This document shows, one piece after another, positions 52,071 through 61,636 of a DNA stretch of 64,000 nucleotides. This DNA is from Desulfobacteraceae bacterium. Its GTDB lineage: Bacteria; Desulfobacterota; Desulfobacteria; Desulfobacterales; SURF-7. The stretch lies in contig QZKS01000056.1 in assembly GCA_003599865.1 (NCBI GenBank), positions 1 through 64,000 on the forward strand. Direction: 5' to 3'. Under the pieces are notes generated by a model. That model was not told where the DNA came from. It searched no databases and worked only from the letters and a program-made list of their open reading frames with translations. Positions within the stretch are counted from its first letter, which is position 1. Each line of letters opens with the position of its first letter. Position numbers and translations under genes: made by a program.

Positions 52071-54104
52071 ATGTCATTGGAAAAGATCGCACAAATCATT
52101 ATGGAAAATGAAGACTGGCTCATTCACCGGATCCTGCATTATTCCAAAGCAAACGATTATACAAAATATACTTCCACGCTGGCAGAGGCTTGGCGATTAT
52201 CGATTTCCGGTCTTTCCGATTCGCTTGTACAGGGAGTGAATCATTATAGATGTATACCGGAGCTGAATCCGGAAGACGATTTCCGGAATGATCCGCTTAC
52301 CCATTTCGGGATTGTGGAAGCCGGACGCCATCGTGAGCGCGGTGTCAGCCTTTCCATGTTTCTGGGGTTGATGAAGTATTATCGCCAGAGCTATGTTGAT
52401 CTGATTCGGGAAAAGAAAGATGAAATCCGGGATGTTGAATTGGCCAGGCTGTTTATCGACAGAAGCTTTGATCGAATTGAAATCGCATTCTGCCAGGAAT
52501 GGTGCGGCACGGATTTGAATCATCAGGTTGTGGAACTTCAGTCAGCCAACCGTCTGATGACCAATGAAAAAAACGCGTATTTGACTGTTTTTGAGAGTCT
52601 TTCCGATCCGGTGATCATTCTGAACAAAGAACAGGAGATCGTGAATGTGAACCATGCAGCCATGTCCCTGATCGATTCCGCCGGTTTGCCGGGCGCAATG
52701 TATTACAAGCCGGAGGACAACCGGTTTTTTGATAACGGGGGTCCGGATAAGCAGCAGGGCATGACATGTAATCGGGTCATCGGATGCCCGCTGAAGGATG
52801 TATTTCCATGGTTGCAGCAAATTATCTTTGCGTTTTCAAGAAGCAATCGTCAGGAAGGTTTTCTGGAATGCAGTGCCGTGATTCGCAACGAAAAACGGTT
52901 TTTCGAGGTTAACTCGGCAGAAATGCTTGATATATCAGAAAAATATAACGCAACCATTCTTTCCCTTCGGGAAATTACCCAAAGAGTGATCATCAAAGAG
53001 GCTTTGCGGGAAAGTGAGCAGCGATATAAAAGCCTGTTCCACAACAATCACGCCGTAATGCTGCTGATTGATCCGGAAAACGGTCAAATCATGGATGCGA
53101 ACCCGGCAGCTGAAAAATATTATCAATATGATCAAGATACCCTGCTGAAAATGAAAATATTCGAAATCAACATCATGTCTCCGGAGGTGCTGGCTGTTGA
53201 AATCAATCATGCCAGAGAAGAAAAACGCAACCGGTTTTATTTTCAGCATCGACTGGGAAACGGGGAGATCCGTGATGTGGAGGTTTTCAGCGGACCGATC
53301 ATCGTCGCTGATCAACAACTTCTCTATTCCATCATTCATGATATAACGGATCGTAAGCAAGCGGAAGAAGCTTTTCGGAAGAGCAACCAGGAGTTGGATG
53401 ATTTTGCCTATATCGCCTCTCATGACTTGCGGGAGCCGCTCAGGGGGATTTCCAATTATGCAACTTTTTTAATGGAAGATTATGGTGACCAAATCGATGT
53501 GGAAGGAAAAAGCAAACTGGAGACCCTCCAGCGGCTTTGCAAACGGGAAGAAGATCTTATCCAGTCCCTTTTGAACTATTCCCGGGTCGGCCGGACCGAT
53601 TTAAAATTCATCCCGCTGGATTTGAATGTTCTGCTGGAAGAGGTCCGGGAAACGATTGAATCCTCCTATCCTGACCAGACCATCCGGATCTCTGTCCCCC
53701 ATACACTTCCAACCATCCTGTGCGATGCCGTTCGTATCGGGGAAGTGTTTTTCAATCTGATTTCCAATGCCGTCAAATACAACGACAACACGGAGAAACA
53801 GATTGAAATCGGATGTGTAAACGGTCCGGCGGATATCCATCCACCGGACAATCTGTCTGAAACCATCAGTTATCCGGTCTACTATGTCCGGGATAACGGC
53901 ATTGGTATCCCGAAAAGGCACCAGGAAAAAATTTTTATGATTTTCAAAAGACTCCACGGAAGGGATAAATACGGGGGCGGAACCGGTGCGGGATTGACCA
54001 TTGTCAAAAAAATCATCGAGCGGCACGGGGGTGTGATCTGGCTTGATTCAAAAGTGGGAACAGGAACAACCCTCTACTTTACCCTTCCTTCTGAAAATTC
54101 ATGA
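52071..54104 (+). CDS. PAS sensor kinase with phytochrome-type transmitter
   Basis: This 677-residue soluble kinase has an unusual ~160-residue helical N-terminal region (WLIHRILHYSKANDYTKYTS, VSLSMFLGLMKYYRQSYVD) resembling RsbR-type sensor/bacterioglobin-like folds, then two PAS domains (FESLSDPVIILNKEQEIVNV; YKSLFHNNHAVMLLIDPENG). The HisKA box is DFAYIASHDLREPLRGISNY, followed by NLISNAVKYND, VRDNGIGIPKRHQEKIF and GAGLTIVKKIIERHGG. The transmitter resembles that of phytochromes; no bilin-binding PAS-GAF-PHY is seen. It lies 53 bases after the GGDEF gene and may be the kinase for the Rcp1-like regulator. Confidence 0.88.
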   Translation: MSLEKIAQIIMENEDWLIHRILHYSKANDYTKYTSTLAEAWRLSISGLSDSLVQGVNHYRCIPELNPEDDFRNDPLTHFGIVEAGRHRERGVSLSMFLGLMKYYRQSYVDLIREKKDEIRDVELARLFIDRSFDRIEIAFCQEWCGTDLNHQVVELQSANRLMTNEKNAYLTVFESLSDPVIILNKEQEIVNVNHAAMSLIDSAGLPGAMYYKPEDNRFFDNGGPDKQQGMTCNRVIGCPLKDVFPWLQQIIFAFSRSNRQEGFLECSAVIRNEKRFFEVNSAEMLDISEKYNATILSLREITQRVIIKEALRESEQRYKSLFHNNHAVMLLIDPENGQIMDANPAAEKYYQYDQDTLLKMKIFEINIMSPEVLAVEINHAREEKRNRFYFQHRLGNGEIRDVEVFSGPIIVADQQLLYSIIHDITDRKQAEEAFRKSNQELDDFAYIASHDLREPLRGISNYATFLMEDYGDQIDVEGKSKLETLQRLCKREEDLIQSLLNYSRVGRTDLKFIPLDLNVLLEEVRETIESSYPDQTIRISVPHTLPTILCDAVRIGEVFFNLISNAVKYNDNTEKQIEIGCVNGPADIHPPDNLSETISYPVYYVRDNGIGIPKRHQEKIFMIFKRLHGRDKYGGGTGAGLTIVKKIIERHGGVIWLDSKVGTGTTLYFTLPSENS

Positions 54105-54271
54105 CGGATTGTCGGCTGTTTTTTCATTGACCATCGTGACGGTTTTTAATAACCAGAAAAGATAAAGTTGATTCATTGGCTCCCAATGCAAAATCATTGC
54201 ATAAAATCTTGTATTTCTGAATGATATGATGATATCTGTACGAAAACGGTAATACAGGAAAAGGAAAAAAC

Positions 54272-57070
54272 ATGCAGAACATCAAAAAATGGATACTCAT
54301 TCTGAGCGGCCTGATCATTGTCGGCGGTATTTTTTACCTGGTTTTCAGCTTTCGGTTTCTTGATTTTTTTGTAGACCGGTGGTGGTACAAATCCCTAGGG
54401 TATGAGTTTTACTTCTGGCAGCGATTTCTCTATAAATATCTGACATCCGGCGGAATCACCACGCTGTTTTTCGGCATCTTTTTTTTCAATTTCTGGATTG
54501 CTTCCCGATTCCTTGGGCATGCATCATCATCCAACACAAACCAGAAATCCTATCGCAAGCTTTTAGAGATGTTTCGTTCCGGGTCCATGAAAATCTATTT
54601 CCCGCTTTCCATTATCCTGGCTGTTCCGATTGCCCTGCCGTTTTATAGGGAATGGGAAAAGGGTTTATTATTTCTGCTCGGACAGCCCGCTGGTGCACAG
54701 GATCCGGTTTTCGGCCACGATATCGGTTTTTATCTTTTTTCCTTTCCTTTTTTCAAGCTCATTCAGAATGAGCTGTTATTGATTTCCCTGCTTCTGTTTA
54801 TCAGTATTGCCCTGCTGTACTGGATTGAGAAACGGATTCTGGCCGGGAAAGAACAAGGGTTTCCGGCAGGAGCGAAAATCCATGTCATCCTGCTGTTGAT
54901 TTTTGCAGTTGCCATACAGGTCTGGGGATTTATACTGCAGGGGTACTCCCTTCTCTATACCACCTCTCATCAACCGAATTTTTTTGGTCCGGGATTTTCC
55001 GAGATGTGGATAATCCTTCCCCTGATCGTCGCTTCGACGATCTTTTTTATCGCCACCGCCGTATCGGTTATCTATTATATGGCAAAAGGCAGAGGCCTTT
55101 CGAAAATATTGATTTTCGGCGTTCTGCTTCTGCTGTCACTGCTTGGCAGCACTTCTGATCTGCTGCCAAGGCTGGTGGAGGAAAACCTGATCGAGGCAAA
55201 TGCCGTTGCCTATGAAAAACCGTATATCGCAAATAATATCAAGGCCACTCTGGCGGCTTATGATTTAAACCGGATCACCAAGACCCGGTATGACATTGAA
55301 CAGACGTTTCATATCATAGACACGGCAGGTGTCCGGGAAATCCTTCGGAATATTCCTGTCTGGGACAGCACCCTTCTGGATGATGTATACAAGCAGATTC
55401 AGGGGATCAAGCCCTATTACAATTTTCATAGTGTGGATGTGGGACGGTATAATGTTTTCGGCCGATATCAGCAGGTATATCTGGCGCCACGGGAGCTGGA
55501 TCTTGGAAATCTTCCGGAATCCGCCAGAACATGGCAGAGCAGGCATCTGCAATATACCCATGGATACGGTATCGTGATGACCCCTGCAGCGCAGGGAGGG
55601 GATGAATCCATGACCTGGTTTCTCCGGGACATGCCTGTCCGCTCAGAATACGGCATGCAGGTTGTTAATCCGGGTATTTATTATGGACTGGGTCATTACG
55701 ACTATGCCATTGTACCCAACGAAGAGGGAGAGATCGATCATCCCAATGATGTATCCAATGCACTGGTAAACTATCAGGGAAGGGGCGGCATACCGCTTTC
55801 ATCCATATTCCGGAAATTGTTGTTTGGCGCCTATTTCCAGGATCGGAATATCGTGAGCACAACAAAAACAATGGAAAAAAGCCGGATTCTGTTTCACCGG
55901 AATATCCGGGAATCGATCAACATGCTGACGCCTTTTTTTCATCTGGACGATGATCCCTATATTGTCACCACATCCAAAGGTCTTTTCTGGATTCAGGATG
56001 CTTATACCATCTCCAGACTTTATCCCAATGCACAGCCGTTTAAAGGAGAGTTCAATTACATTCGAAACTCGGTCAAAATTGTTGTGGATGCTTATCATGG
56101 CTCAATCGATTATTACATTGCCGACAAAAATGATCCGATCATTCTGACATATGACAGGATATATCCGAATCTGCTGAAACCGCTGGATAAGATGGATGCG
56201 GAACTGCGACAGCATATTCGGTATCCCAGGGATCTGTTTGAATGTCAGATAGCGATGTATGCGGATTATCATCAGCAGGATCCGGAGATGTTTTATCTTC
56301 ATGAGGATTCCTGGGAAATGCCAAAACATTCCTTTCAGAATCAATCCGTTCCCATGGAACCATACTATCTGACGTTGAATCTGCTGAATCCGGAAAGGCC
56401 GGAGTTTCTTCTGTTGAGCCCTTTAAGTCCGATCCGAAGAAGCAATTTAAGTGCACTGGCGATTGCGGGTTGTGACGGTGATCATTACGGCAGGATTTCG
56501 GTCTATCAATTTCCAAAGGGAATTCAGGTGTACGGTCCTTCCCAGATCAACACCTTAATCGACCAGGATACGGACATTTCTCAGCAGCTTACACTTTGGA
56601 GTCAGGTCGGTTCCGAAGTGATTCGCGGCCGGATGATTATCCTGCCGATTGGAAACATGGTTTTGTATATTCAACCGGTATATCTGAGTTCTTCCACGCG
56701 CCTGAAGATACCGGAATTAAAACGGTTGATTGTCAGTCAGGGGGAGGTCGTTGCCATGGCGGCATCCCTGGAGGAGGCCATCGAGATTCTGGAAGGGAAG
56801 CTTGAAAAAAGGATTGAACGGCAAAAAAGTCGGTTCCCGACCGCTTCCGATAAGGCATCTGCAAAAATGGGCACTCAAGAGCCGGCAAAGAACCAAGCGG
56901 AAAAAAAGCAAAACGACGACCCGGACCCGGATGTTTCGGACCCGGAACAAATGGAGGAAATGAACACCGATCCTTTTGCTGAAGATCAGGAGCCGGATGC
57001 CGGGCCCTCCGATAGGCCGGAAGTTTTATCGGATACGCCCTATGGGCCGGATAAAATGGACAGTATATAA
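54272..57070 (+). CDS. UPF0182 family membrane protein
   Basis: This 932-residue protein belongs to UPF0182: FLDFFVDRWWYKSLGYEFYF in the first loop, about seven membrane helices in the first ~310 residues (LSIILAVPIALPFYREWEKG, LLISLLLFISIALLYWIEKR), and a large soluble domain with DLLPRLVEENLIEANAVAYE, YTHGYGIVMTPAAQGG and KIVVDAYHGSIDYYIADKND. The C-terminal ~100 residues are charged and disordered (KQNDDPDPDVSDPEQMEEMN). Family members are conserved in many bacteria, without known biochemical function. No neighbour suggests a role. AAGGAAAA precedes ATG 54272. Confidence 0.92.
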   Translation: MQNIKKWILILSGLIIVGGIFYLVFSFRFLDFFVDRWWYKSLGYEFYFWQRFLYKYLTSGGITTLFFGIFFFNFWIASRFLGHASSSNTNQKSYRKLLEMFRSGSMKIYFPLSIILAVPIALPFYREWEKGLLFLLGQPAGAQDPVFGHDIGFYLFSFPFFKLIQNELLLISLLLFISIALLYWIEKRILAGKEQGFPAGAKIHVILLLIFAVAIQVWGFILQGYSLLYTTSHQPNFFGPGFSEMWIILPLIVASTIFFIATAVSVIYYMAKGRGLSKILIFGVLLLLSLLGSTSDLLPRLVEENLIEANAVAYEKPYIANNIKATLAAYDLNRITKTRYDIEQTFHIIDTAGVREILRNIPVWDSTLLDDVYKQIQGIKPYYNFHSVDVGRYNVFGRYQQVYLAPRELDLGNLPESARTWQSRHLQYTHGYGIVMTPAAQGGDESMTWFLRDMPVRSEYGMQVVNPGIYYGLGHYDYAIVPNEEGEIDHPNDVSNALVNYQGRGGIPLSSIFRKLLFGAYFQDRNIVSTTKTMEKSRILFHRNIRESINMLTPFFHLDDDPYIVTTSKGLFWIQDAYTISRLYPNAQPFKGEFNYIRNSVKIVVDAYHGSIDYYIADKNDPIILTYDRIYPNLLKPLDKMDAELRQHIRYPRDLFECQIAMYADYHQQDPEMFYLHEDSWEMPKHSFQNQSVPMEPYYLTLNLLNPERPEFLLLSPLSPIRRSNLSALAIAGCDGDHYGRISVYQFPKGIQVYGPSQINTLIDQDTDISQQLTLWSQVGSEVIRGRMIILPIGNMVLYIQPVYLSSSTRLKIPELKRLIVSQGEVVAMAASLEEAIEILEGKLEKRIERQKSRFPTASDKASAKMGTQEPAKNQAEKKQNDDPDPDVSDPEQMEEMNTDPFAEDQEPDAGPSDRPEVLSDTPYGPDKMDSI

Positions 57071-57119
57071 CGATCTATCCGCTTGTGGGCCCGCTGCTTG
57101 TGGGGATGGACAGCCGAGA

Positions 57120-57215
57120 TTATAGCCCTGCGGCCAACGTCCCCAGTACGGAGATGCTGAGAATCACCACCATAAATATACATTCCAATAAACAGTCGAG
57201 TATTCTGGATATCAT
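57120..57215 (-). CDS. 31-residue hydrophobic small protein
   Basis: ATG 57215 opens 31 codons (MISRILDCLLECIFMVVILS, then ISVLGTLAAGL). CGGAGGG lies 5 bases before it, a better ribosome site than many large genes here. The product would be one membrane helix with two Cys residues. No family is recognised. It sits between the UPF0182 gene and a 57-residue protein and is shorter than usual gene-caller limits. Confidence 0.5.
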   Translation of the reverse strand: MISRILDCLLECIFMVVILSISVLGTLAAGL

Positions 57216-57273
57216 TTTTCCCTCCGTTTTTTATTGAATCATTTGCTTTTCCATATGATTTCCATGTCTGATC

Positions 57274-57447
57274 TTAGGGTCCGTCGATATTGTTGTTGAA
57301 AAAGTCCTGGGCCTCTTCCACGGAATCAAACAAGATCCAGTCGCGGCTTAAGGTGTTTCCGGTTCCTTTTTTAATTCTGACAACCATGGTGTTCCCATGA
57401 TACTCAAAATATTCATGATGATGCTGAACAAAGATGTGCTTTGTCAT
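57274..57447 (-). CDS. Small protein of unknown function
   Basis: This 57-residue protein starts at ATG 57447, with a perfect AGGAGG 7 bases upstream (MTKHIFVQHHHEYFEYHGNT, then MVVRIKKGTGNTLSRDWILF and SVEEAQDFFNNNIDGP). The longer frame to 57468 lacks a ribosome site. It is soluble and His-rich at the N terminus. No domain is recognised. The good ribosome site argues that it is real. It lies downstream of the repressor gene at 57588, on the same strand. Confidence 0.6.
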   Translation of the reverse strand: MTKHIFVQHHHEYFEYHGNTMVVRIKKGTGNTLSRDWILFDSVEEAQDFFNNNIDGP

Positions 57448-57559
57448 GTTTTGCCTCCTATGATTCAAAAAGGTTGAGATCGGCCTCGTTGCAAAATGGC
57501 GACAACGCTGTTTATTGAAATTAATAAAAATACATTTAAATAAACATTAAGGGCATAAA

Positions 57560-57589
57560 AAAAGGCGGCTCCACGGCATGCCGCCTTTT
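57560..57589 (-). terminator. Intrinsic terminator of the repressor gene
   Basis: AAAAGGCGGC (57560-57569) and GCCGCCTTTT (57580-57589) form a 10-bp stem, followed on the minus strand by a T run. It overlaps the stop codon of the repressor by two bases. Confidence 0.85.
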
Positions 57590-58241
57590 ACCGAAATTCT
57601 CTGCATACCCAAATCACTTTCCCGATGATACGAATCGTATCCATTTCTTCATGCTGTAGAAAAATGGGCGCATAATCCTTGTTGTCACTGATCAGGACCA
57701 GTTTGTTGGGATGCTTTTCCACCCGCTTTACCATAATGGTGTCATCGATTCCAATGGCATACAAGGCCCCGGCCAGAACATCCTTCTGGGATTCATCAAT
57801 CAGTACGGTGTCGCCGTCTTTTAGCTCGGGAGTCATGCTGTTGCCAAAAATATCCATCAGCACCATATGATCTGAATTCCCTTTGTGGAGAAGCCACTCG
57901 GTTTGAAAGGAATAGTATCCTTCAATTTCAGAGCCGACCTCAAAGGAGCCGCCCCCTGCACATAATCTGGCTTTCACCTTGGGAATGCCTTTGAATGCAT
58001 ATTCCTGGGAAGCGGCCGGCTTTAAATAAGCCGGCCCTTTACCGGTTTCCAGCCAATCCGGATTGAGCCCGAACAGCCGATACAGATCCAGGAGCCATTT
58101 TGCCGGAAAATCATTCTTGTTTTTCGCCTGGGTGATGGCAGACCGATTGATATCCAGTGCAGCGGCCAGTTCATTCTGGGAATGGATTCCGGTTGCAGAG
58201 TAGACCCTTTGGAGAAAAGATTCGAATTTTGATGTGGGCAT
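57588..58241 (-). CDS. LexA/CI-type repressor (HTH plus S24 peptidase domain)
   Basis: This 217-residue protein has an N-terminal HTH (FLQRVYSATGIHSQNELAAA, LDINRSAITQAKNKNDFPAK) and a C-terminal S24 autoprotease domain with the Ser in DIFGNSMTPELKDGDTVLID and the Lys in DDTIMVKRVEKHP. Such proteins repress DNA-damage or prophage genes until self-cleavage; a cleavage-like Ala-Gly pair is in ARLCAGGGSFE. ATG 58241 has AAAGGA 8 bases upstream; the frame starts at TTG 58244. No phage genes flank it, so it may be a host regulator or a prophage relic. The A+T-rich region upstream (58260-58340) has an imperfect TTGTT/AACAA dyad that could be an operator. Confidence 0.88.
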   Translation of the reverse strand: MPTSKFESFLQRVYSATGIHSQNELAAALDINRSAITQAKNKNDFPAKWLLDLYRLFGLNPDWLETGKGPAYLKPAASQEYAFKGIPKVKARLCAGGGSFEVGSEIEGYYSFQTEWLLHKGNSDHMVLMDIFGNSMTPELKDGDTVLIDESQKDVLAGALYAIGIDDTIMVKRVEKHPNKLVLISDNKDYAPIFLQHEEMDTIRIIGKVIWVCREFR

Positions 58242-58459
58242 CAAGAGTCCTTTAATCCGGTAATAATGGTTGCTTTACTATCTTGTTAAGTTACATAAAC
58301 AAAAAAAATGAAAATTGCAACACATTTTTTACAAAAAATCGATTGTTCCGTCAAAAAAAGATTTTTCACGGTTCGATCATCTTGGGTGGTATTGTCCTGA
58401 ATTTCTTGCTATGATCACGACTATCGCATGAGGATTCTGAAACATAAGGAACGTATATC

Positions 58460-58786
58460 ATGATTTTACGAGAAATTGTCAATCGAAGCATTGGGTTAGC
58501 CATACACGAAATGCGGTGTGATCAGGATGACTATTATGAAGTCGTTGTGCTGAACAGCGAAATCGAACGTTGGGAAAAAATCCTGACCGCAATTTTGGGT
58601 CTGCCACGAAAGCCGAAGGGTGTAAAACCCAGCGAGGATGACTTGAAACTGACACGGGGGTCTGGTGGAATCCGTGTGAATCAGACCCTGTTTGAAAGGT
58701 CTTTCGGGGATTATACCATTATTGTAAAATTCTGGCCTTGGGATGACAATGAGCATACCACCATTAAAATGGCGCATCTCTCCTGA
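58460..58786 (+). CDS. Uncharacterised 108-residue protein
   Basis: This short soluble protein (ILREIVNRSIGLAIHEMRCD, WEKILTAILGLPRKPKGVKP, YTIIVKFWPWDDNEHTTIKM) has no recognisable domain. It starts 219 bases upstream-opposed to the repressor, with only a weak GGAACG before ATG 58460. Single Cys and several acidic patches. It may be controlled by the divergent repressor, but nothing in the sequence proves that. The coding evidence is an uninterrupted frame with normal codon use; confidence is moderate. Confidence 0.5.
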   Translation: MILREIVNRSIGLAIHEMRCDQDDYYEVVVLNSEIERWEKILTAILGLPRKPKGVKPSEDDLKLTRGSGGIRVNQTLFERSFGDYTIIVKFWPWDDNEHTTIKMAHLS

Positions 58787-58831
58787 ATGGAAGAACCTCC
58801 CATATCCGTTTGCAGTTTCAACCGTTTCTGA

Positions 58832-59836
58832 TTAATCGCTTATCCCCGGTTCCCATATATAGCAGAATCGATTCTGCAAAAGCGGCATCATTTCCCGGGG
58901 AAGACCAAGATCGATCAATGACAATGGCCTTGTGCCGAGCTGTGTTGTGGCGGTATTATAAAGGTTGTCGTCCGGTTGTTCGACCCTCCGATAGGTGATG
59001 ATTTTTGCATCTTCCAGAAGGTTTGTCATCTTTTTCGATTGCTCAATGGCATCGTTCAGATAACCGACTTCATCGATCAGACCGATCTGAAATGCGTCAT
59101 CGGCCAGAAAAACCCGGGCAGTAGATACTTCTTCAAGCGCTTCGGGTGAAAGGTTTCGATGCTTTTTGACCAGGGCAATGAAGCGGTTGTTCAGGCCATC
59201 AATCAAACCCTGAAATATTTTGATTTCTTCCCGTGTCGGTTCCCGGAAGGGAGATCCCATATCCTTGTGCTTGCCGGATTTGCTCACATCCCTTTTCACC
59301 CCGATCTTTTCCATCAAACCATAAGCCTGCCAACGGGGAAACAGAACACCCACAGAACCGGTGACGGTTGTCGGATGCGCAACAATATAATCAGCGGGAA
59401 GTGAAATGTAATAACCGCCGGATGCGGCAAGGTCCATCATCACGGCGACAATTTTAATGCTTGTTTTTTCCTTGAATCGCATCAGTTCATGATAGATGAT
59501 GTCGCTTGCCGTGACGGTTCCTCCCGGAGAGTCTATTTTTAATATCAACGCCTTGATATTCGTATCCGCCTCGGCTTTCCGGAGCTGGGAAACGATTTCC
59601 TGGAGCATGCTGGGGCCGGATAAAATAAAGCCCTCTTTTCGTTCATCCCAGATAATGCCTTTTACCTGAATCACCAGAATTTTTTGTTTCCCGTCTCCTT
59701 CCAGCGTAAATTCCTGCAAGGGTTCCGTACCGAATGCAAACAGGTTGATTTTTGGCGTAGCGCATCCGGAGATGGAAAGGACGAGCAACAGAAGAATGAT
59801 CGGAAAAATCGCTTTTGGGGGGATGGAATCATTCAT
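58832..59836 (-). CDS. sppA: Signal peptide peptidase SppA-type lipoprotein (S49)
   Basis: This 334-residue S49 serine protease has a lipobox LLLVLSISGCATPK (Cys near residue 25) instead of a plain membrane anchor. The catalytic Ser is in MMDLAASGGYYISLPADYIV, with TVTGSVGVLFPRW next to it, and the base Lys is likely in VSKSGKHKDMGSPFREPTRE. IKALILKIDSPGGTVTASDI is the usual oxyanion strand. It cleaves leader peptides or membrane protein fragments in the envelope. ATG 59836 overlaps the stop of the upstream kinase as ATGA and has GAGGAGA upstream, so their synthesis is coupled. Confidence 0.9.
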   Translation of the reverse strand: MNDSIPPKAIFPIILLLLVLSISGCATPKINLFAFGTEPLQEFTLEGDGKQKILVIQVKGIIWDERKEGFILSGPSMLQEIVSQLRKAEADTNIKALILKIDSPGGTVTASDIIYHELMRFKEKTSIKIVAVMMDLAASGGYYISLPADYIVAHPTTVTGSVGVLFPRWQAYGLMEKIGVKRDVSKSGKHKDMGSPFREPTREEIKIFQGLIDGLNNRFIALVKKHRNLSPEALEEVSTARVFLADDAFQIGLIDEVGYLNDAIEQSKKMTNLLEDAKIITYRRVEQPDDNLYNTATTQLGTRPLSLIDLGLPREMMPLLQNRFCYIWEPGISD

Positions 59837-61635
59837 TTTATCTCCTCTTCGTCCGTATCCCGGCAAGTAAATTCATCGTCAATGGGAAGCATGGTTTCAT
59901 TCCCTGTTTTCAGTTGATAGTCGGTTTGGTCATCCTTGTCTATTGTTTTATCTGATGCAGGCAGAAGGATCGTAAAAATGGCACCCCGATTCGGTTCACT
60001 GTAAACATCAATATAGCCATAATGATTTTTGATGATACCGTAAGCGGACGAAAGGCCAAGGCCGGTTCCCTTTCCCTGCTCCTTGGTGGTGAAAAACGGG
60101 TCAAAAATTTTGGATCTGGTGTCCTTGTCCATTCCGAAACCCGTATCCCGAACCGTTATGGAGACAAAATTTCCCGGAGTTCCGAGGTGTTGTTTTGCTT
60201 CCGTTTCCGAAATCATGGTGTTTCGGGTATCCAGATAGATCTCTCCACCTTCCGGCATGGCATCGGTGGAGTTGATGAGCAGATTCAGAATCACCTGTTC
60301 CAGTTGCGTGCGATCCCCTTCGATTGTCCAGATGTCTTGCTGGAACCGGGTGTGGATTTGATTGTTTTTACAGGTCCGGCCAAACATTTCCAGTGTGTCC
60401 TGTATCAGGCGGTTCATATTGATCGGCACAACTTTATATTTTCCGCCTCGTGCAAATCCCAGAAGCTGTCCGGCAAGATTGGCGCCGCGATGTACGATTT
60501 TTTCAATGGTAACGGCTTTTTGATAAGAAGGGCTATCCACGGGAAGCAATTTTTTCAACAAACCGGCATTGCCCAGTATGCCTCCCAGAAGATTGTTGAA
60601 ATCATGGGCAACACCTCCTGCCAGGGTTCCAATGGCTTCCATTTTTTGCAGCTGGATCAGCCGCTCTTCATTTTCCCGTATGGCGGTCTCTGTCCTTTTC
60701 CGTTCCGTGATATCACGGAATTCCGTAACCCTGACCCTTCGGCCATGATAGGGAATCTCTTTTCCCTGGATTTCCAGAGGATAGGTTGATCCATCCTTTC
60801 GGATACCCACTGCATCATAGGGTTTTTCATATCCGGATATGATTTTTTTCATAACCATATCGCGGGTGGATTCATCGATGAGTAAGAGGCCGTTCATGCC
60901 GATCAGTTCATCGTGGGAATATCCGGTCAGTTTGGAAAGCCCCTGGTTTGCATCCAGGATCAACCCTTTTTCATGGATGCCGATACCCCCAAAGGATGCC
61001 TCCTGCAGGGTTCGAAACCGCTCTTCACTTTCCCGCAGGGTGTCTTCCGCTTTTTTACGTTCAACGGCAGTGGCAACATAATGGGAGACCGAGTGGAGGA
61101 GGTTGATGTCGGTTTCTCCATACTGGTTCGGGTCAGTGTAGCTTTGTGCAGCCATTACGCCGATGACCTCATTACGAACCTTGAGCGGTATTCCGATCCA
61201 GATTTCCGGAGGCTGAAAAGAGAGAGGTTTATCCTGGTTTTGAAATGTTTGTGAAAAGTCGTCTCTGGTGAGCATGAGAGATCGGCCGGATTTGACGATA
61301 TCCTTAATGAGCAGTTCAATCTGCTCCACATTCTGCGGCGGCTCAACCGTGTTTTCCCGGGCAGGGGAATGGTATGGAAAAGAAACCGTTTTTTGGGCGG
61401 GATCCACCAGGGCAATATAAAAGCCGGGGACATGGATAATCCTGCTCAGTGCCAGATGGATCATATCACAGAGCTGGTTCAGGTCAAATGCAGTATTGAG
61501 GGCATTGGTTATCCGGAAGAGAACCTGGTTGATTTTTTGAGACCGGTTCAATTCAAGAATTTTTTTCTTGAGCAATTCGTTTTCCTGTTTCAGGTTATGG
61601 AATTGCTCAAGAAGGGGTTTTTCATGTGTTTTCAT
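59833..61635 (-). CDS. GAF-PAS histidine kinase with a truncated receiver tail
   Basis: This 600-residue soluble kinase has a coiled coil and GAF domain ([40 protein letters not shown]), a PAS domain ([32 protein letters not shown]), HisKA of the [20 protein letters not shown] type and an ATPase with [32 protein letters not shown] and [14 protein letters not shown]. After the ATPase comes [20 protein letters not shown], whose start resembles the first strand of a receiver (GNETILxVDDE), but the protein then ends. So a hybrid kinase seems to have lost its receiver. It is coupled to sppA by an ATGA overlap. Confidence 0.88.
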   Translation of the reverse strand: MKTHEKPLLEQFHNLKQENELLKKKILELNRSQKINQVLFRITNALNTAFDLNQLCDMIHLALSRIIHVPGFYIALVDPAQKTVSFPYHSPARENTVEPPQNVEQIELLIKDIVKSGRSLMLTRDDFSQTFQNQDKPLSFQPPEIWIGIPLKVRNEVIGVMAAQSYTDPNQYGETDINLLHSVSHYVATAVERKKAEDTLRESEERFRTLQEASFGGIGIHEKGLILDANQGLSKLTGYSHDELIGMNGLLLIDESTRDMVMKKIISGYEKPYDAVGIRKDGSTYPLEIQGKEIPYHGRRVRVTEFRDITERKRTETAIRENEERLIQLQKMEAIGTLAGGVAHDFNNLLGGILGNAGLLKKLLPVDSPSYQKAVTIEKIVHRGANLAGQLLGFARGGKYKVVPINMNRLIQDTLEMFGRTCKNNQIHTRFQQDIWTIEGDRTQLEQVILNLLINSTDAMPEGGEIYLDTRNTMISETEAKQHLGTPGNFVSITVRDTGFGMDKDTRSKIFDPFFTTKEQGKGTGLGLSSAYGIIKNHYGYIDVYSEPNRGAIFTILLPASDKTIDKDDQTDYQLKTGNETMLPIDDEFTCRDTDEEEIK

Positions 61636-61636
61636 A

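Noticed and set aside
57588-58241. Prophage suggested by the LexA/CI-like repressor
   Set aside because: No integrase, structural or lysis genes lie nearby, so only a regulator is claimed.
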